This document shows, piece by piece, positions 61,530 to 64,000 of a stretch of DNA of 64,000 nt. A program made the translations under genes and the position numbers. The stretch comes from a virus. Each line of letters opens with the position of its first letter. Within the stretch, counting starts at the first letter, position 1. Location: positions 62,001 through 126,000 of IMG/VR virus record IMGVR_UViG_3300023179_000013, one strand, 5' to 3'. The notes beneath the pieces are model-generated. The model searched no databases. It saw only the letters and a program-made list of their open reading frames with translations, and was not told where the DNA came from.

Positions 61530-61912
61530 TGCCTAATATCTTCGACCATATTAAAAATATTACCACGTCTAAGGGTCCATATCTAGGTGACGAGGGATGG
61601 AACAATTGGATGATCAATCGTTACCTAAGTATGGATCCCGACTATTGTGAAGTAGTTAATATAGTACAGAAGAATACTTGGCAAATGAAAGGAGAGTACT
61701 TATATAACCTATATAAGGACCTGATTCCCCAACAGTATAAGTTTCTAAAGTATATTAAAGCATCTAAAAAATCAAACTATGAAAAGGATGATATTAATGC
61801 TGTTAAACAATACTTTGAAATATCCGAAAAACAAGCCAAGGAATATATTGATATGCTCCCTGAAGAAGAATTGGAAACAATAAAACAACAAATAAATGGC
61901 GTTTGCAGTTAA
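61529..61912 (+). CDS. 62: Clamp loader small subunit (gp62-like)
   Basis: 127 aa; T4 gp62 is 187. Matches the short gp62 form seen in divergent T4-like phages: an N-terminal FDHIKNITTSKG segment, WMINRYLSMDPDYCEVVNIV, YLYNLYKDLIPQQYKFLKYIK, then a helical tail. It serves as the fifth, non-ATPase arm of the clamp loader with four gp44 subunits. Being two genes after gp44 supports this. Overlaps the next gene by 17 nt. Confidence 0.72.
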   Translation: MPNIFDHIKNITTSKGPYLGDEGWNNWMINRYLSMDPDYCEVVNIVQKNTWQMKGEYLYNLYKDLIPQQYKFLKYIKASKKSNYEKDDINAVKQYFEISEKQAKEYIDMLPEEELETIKQQINGVCS

Positions 61913-62153
61913 ATTTATATTGGTAATGTTAGCTATGATTGTAGCTGATATTTGCTGGACTATGTATTTTATTGAAGTAGATAAACGTAGACCAGTCCCG
62001 GCAGGTATATGGGGTTCTGCTATTATGATATTTGGAGCATTCACCACAGTTCATTATGTTGATGATCATAGATTATTAGTAGCTGCTATATTAGGTTCTT
62101 TTATAGGCACAGCAGGAACAGTATATTATAAAAATAAAAAAGAACAAAAATGA
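61896..62153 (+). CDS. Small multi-pass membrane protein
   Basis: 85 aa with three hydrophobic segments (FAVKFILVMLAMIVADICW, then GIWGSAIMIFGAFTTVHYV, then LLVAAILGSFIGTAGTVYY) and a Lys-rich C-terminus that should face the cytoplasm. Not recognised by family. Starts within the gp62-like gene and overlaps the following gene (ATGA). Confidence 0.62.
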   Translation: MAFAVKFILVMLAMIVADICWTMYFIEVDKRRPVPAGIWGSAIMIFGAFTTVHYVDDHRLLVAAILGSFIGTAGTVYYKNKKEQK

Positions 62154-62503
62154 CAATAAATAGCTACGAAGACTACCAACGTTTTATGCGTGATACTGAA
62201 CTGCATTGTATTGATAATAAAATGAAAAAATCAGAAGACTATTTCGTTAAGGATGAAATTACTAAATCTGTAATATTAGATTTATCATCCCGTGCTGCAC
62301 GTGGTGTTAAAAAATATAATACAACATTAGGTGAAAACAATCACCAAAATATGCTTCAACATGCTTATGAAGAAGCACTTGATTTAGCTCAGTACCTCAA
62401 AAAAGAAATTACTACACTTAATACCATCCAAGATATGGTTAAAAAGTATCCTAATGATGCTGATTTAGGCGAACAGATAAGACTAATATATGACCAAAAG
62501 TAA
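62150..62503 (+). CDS. MazG-like / all-alpha NTP pyrophosphatase-type protein
   Basis: 117 aa. The segment SSRAARGVKKYNTTLG followed by LQHAYEEALDLAQYLKKEI has the EExxD pattern of the all-alpha NTP pyrophosphatase (MazG-type) superfamily and is common in small phage proteins. It could hydrolyse unwanted nucleotides, but the full set of catalytic acidic residues is not certain. Overlaps the nuclease gene by 14 nt. Confidence 0.55.
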   Translation: MTINSYEDYQRFMRDTELHCIDNKMKKSEDYFVKDEITKSVILDLSSRAARGVKKYNTTLGENNHQNMLQHAYEEALDLAQYLKKEITTLNTIQDMVKKYPNDADLGEQIRLIYDQK

Positions 62504-63422
62504 ATTAACTGAAGTTGAACTGAAAGTTAAGAACTTTACCCCACCAGAAATCAATCACGCATTTCAGCGTACTGTATCTTACTCTCAATTTTCAATGTAC
62601 TCAACATGTCCACATCAGTGGTATTTAAGCTACGTTGAAAATAAACAACCATATCAAGCTAGCATCCACACTGTGTTTGGAACTTCATTCCATGAAACAC
62701 TCCAAGAATATATTAATACAATGTATAATGTGAGTGGAGTAGCCGCTGATAAAATGGATCTAGAAGCTTTATTCACTGAACGCTTTAGGGAAGTATACAG
62801 AAGAGAATATGAAAAAACAGGAGAGCATTTTAGCAATCCATTTGAAATGAGAGCATTTTTTGAAGATGGAATAGCAATTCTGAGTTGGATTAAAGCAAGA
62901 CGAAATAAATTATTTACAATACGTAAAGTAAAACTACTAGGTATAGAGTTACCTCTGCTAGTAGGAGTAAGTAAAAACATATTCCTAAAAGGATTTATTG
63001 ATTTTATCTTATACGACACCGAACTAAATAAAGTTTACATTTATGACATCAAAACCTCGACGCGTGGATGGGGCGAAAGAGAAAAGAAGGACGATACTAA
63101 ACTCTCTCAAATCCTCCTTTATAAAGAGTACTTTGCAAAACAATTCGGACTCGACGTTGATCGAATCGAAGTTGAATACTTTATTGTCAAACGAAAAATT
63201 TGGGAAGAGTCTGAATACCCAATTCCCAGGGTTCAATCCTTCAAGCCCGCTAGTGGAAAATCCAAAAGACGACAAGCAGTAGATAATTTTAATGCTTTTG
63301 TACAAGATTGCTTTGATGAAAGTGGTAAACCTAAAATTAAGTCGTACATTAAAAATGTAGGTGAAAGCAGCTGCAAATGGTGTCCCTATGCAGATAAACC
63401 AGAACTTTGTAATAAACAGTGA
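62490..63422 (+). CDS. PD-(D/E)XK nuclease (RecB/Cas4-like)
   Basis: 310 aa. Motifs: SYSQFSMYSTCPHQWYLSYV at the start (Cys and Gln-Trp-Tyr of the RecB clade), FGTSFHETLQEY (about 62), FLKGFIDFILYD (metal Asp), YIYDIKTS (the D-x-K core), then SQILLYKEY; the C-terminus has CKWCPYADKPELC. The one N-terminal plus three C-terminal Cys fit an iron-sulfur cluster as in Cas4 and AddB. Probably trims DNA ends for recombination or degrades host DNA. Overlaps the next gene by a GTGA. Confidence 0.88.
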   Translation: MTKSKLTEVELKVKNFTPPEINHAFQRTVSYSQFSMYSTCPHQWYLSYVENKQPYQASIHTVFGTSFHETLQEYINTMYNVSGVAADKMDLEALFTERFREVYRREYEKTGEHFSNPFEMRAFFEDGIAILSWIKARRNKLFTIRKVKLLGIELPLLVGVSKNIFLKGFIDFILYDTELNKVYIYDIKTSTRGWGEREKKDDTKLSQILLYKEYFAKQFGLDVDRIEVEYFIVKRKIWEESEYPIPRVQSFKPASGKSKRRQAVDNFNAFVQDCFDESGKPKIKSYIKNVGESSCKWCPYADKPELCNKQ

Positions 63423-63694
63423 GAACAGCAATATACGTTTTAAAAAGAAATAATGAAATAGTTTATTTGGGTAAAAGTACAAACCCATATGAACGTTGGA
63501 AATTCCATCGCCGTAGCCGTAAATTTGGTAAAGAATTAGTAATGGAAATAGTAGATGAATTTAATGATATGGAGCTAGAATGGATATTAAAATTACAAGC
63601 AAATGGTACATTGCTGGAAAATAAAACACTAAACACCAATTCTAATAATGATTGGAAAATTGGTGATTCTTATTCAAAACTTAAAACAAAATAA
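63419..63694 (+). CDS. GIY-YIG-like small protein
   Basis: 91 aa from a GTG start overlapping the nuclease stop (GTGA). AIYVLKRNNEIVYLGKS and NPYERWKFHRRSRKFG reproduce the opening of a GIY-YIG domain in a degenerate form (IYV...VYLGKS), followed by ELEWILKLQANGTLLENKT with the metal-binding Glu-like position and final Asn. A homing-type or repair nuclease domain reduced to its core; activity is uncertain. Confidence 0.68.
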   Translation: MRTAIYVLKRNNEIVYLGKSTNPYERWKFHRRSRKFGKELVMEIVDEFNDMELEWILKLQANGTLLENKTLNTNSNNDWKIGDSYSKLKTK

Positions 63695-63715
63695 CGCGTT
63701 TTCGTATCTTCGTAT

Positions 63716-63725
63716 ATATTTATAT
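63716..63725 (+). promoter_or_regulatory. Late-type promoter motif upstream of small DNA-binding gene
   Basis: ATATTTATAT followed by CAAAATATAATATATGG; 13 nt between the motif and the ATG at 63739. It is the extended form seen at virion genes, here at the end of the replication block. Confidence 0.55.
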
Positions 63726-63738
63726 CAAAATATAATAT

Positions 63739-63936
63739 ATGGCAAAATCAAATATGCAATTAACAAGCGTAAAGATTCCTGAAGACTTATTTGAACAATT
63801 CAAAATTGCATGTGTAAAGTACAAATTCAGCGTACAAAAATTAACAGAACGTTGTATGTTTATGTATTTAACAGATGAAGAATTTAGAAAACAAGTTCAC
63901 AATCAATTAGACACTAATTTTACAGGAAGCATTTAA
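63739..63936 (+). CDS. Small ribbon-helix-helix-like protein
   Basis: 65 aa. Strand QLTSVKIPEDL followed by helices FEQFKIACVKYKF and SVQKLTERCMFMYLT gives the Arc/CopG ribbon-helix-helix plan, a dimeric DNA-binding fold used for phage gene repression. It has its own late-type promoter. Possible regulator of the genes downstream, which are outside the window. Confidence 0.65.
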   Translation: MAKSNMQLTSVKIPEDLFEQFKIACVKYKFSVQKLTERCMFMYLTDEEFRKQVHNQLDTNFTGSI

Positions 63937-63945
63937 AAAACAATT

Positions 63946-64000
63946 ATGAAAGAAGGTTATATTGAACAATCAAAACGTAAGAAAATCTTACTGTTATGTG
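63946..64000 (+). CDS. Start of an unidentified gene (cut by window end)
   Basis: Eighteen residues are visible (MKEGYIEQSKRKKILLLC), starting 9 nt after the preceding stop. The run KKILLLC could be the first beta-strand of a nucleotide-binding or glycosyltransferase-like fold, but the piece is too short for a call. Confidence 0.5.
   Translation, partial: MKEGYIEQSKRKKILLLC

Overview
The window is part of a tailed, contractile (myovirus) phage genome of the T4 supergroup. All 75 or so genes lie on the + strand, tightly packed, with frequent ATGA/TAATG overlaps and no gap longer than about 100 bp. The likely host is a member of the Bacteroidota. Evidence: AT-rich DNA; start codons preceded by A-rich leaders instead of Shine-Dalgarno sites; promoters of the TTG-N19/20-TAnnTTTR type known from Bacteroidota; and a DUF5522-like protein typical of that group. 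No tRNA, CRISPR array, integrase or insertion sequence was seen.\n\nLayout. (1) 1-35.8 kb is the virion block: two near-identical major capsid genes (the first cut by the window edge), a PhoH-like ATPase, gp13/gp14/gp15-like neck genes, a 2,621-aa repetitive fibre, three tandem LamG-type genes, a second 923-aa fibre, tail sheath and tail tube, a gp26-like gene followed by an ORF reachable only by frameshift, a tape measure, and baseplate/hub genes including a hub with a C-terminal M15 peptidase. (2) 35.8-42 kb holds replication and recombination genes: a family A polymerase-like protein, SSB (gp32), UvsX, 5'-3' nuclease and DnaB-type helicase. (3) 42-52 kb holds nucleotide and DNA-modification metabolism: thioredoxin plus B12-dependent ribonucleotide reductase, QueD, a DpdA/TGT-like transglycosylase, QueC, QueE, FolE, a dCTP deaminase/dUTPase-like enzyme, an epimerase and a lipoprotein. 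(4) 52-64 kb holds a stray LamG gene, the family B polymerase, sliding clamp, Hsp20, GroES, GroEL, a glycosyltransferase, clamp loader gp44/gp62, a RecB/Cas4-like nuclease, a GIY-YIG-like protein and small regulators.\n\nTwo promoter classes appear to divide the genome. A motif ATATTTATAT, without a -33 element, stands 3-58 nt upstream of many virion genes and is the reverse complement of the T4 late box. A host-like class (TTG, 18-21 nt, TATATTTA) stands in front of replication genes; at the gp43 and gp44 genes it is so close to the ATG that the mRNA should be leaderless or nearly so.\n\nMain observations: a probable programmed +1 (or -2) frameshift at a T7 run in the gp26-like gene, in the position used by tail assembly chaperones; a 7-deazaguanine DNA-modification cluster whose QueC has lost its zinc cysteines and whose QueE has a 35-residue insertion in the radical-SAM cysteine motif; a complete phage chaperonin set; a family A polymerase-like protein beside the family B replicase; and duplicated capsid genes. 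All functional calls are from reading the translated sequence; no database search was run.
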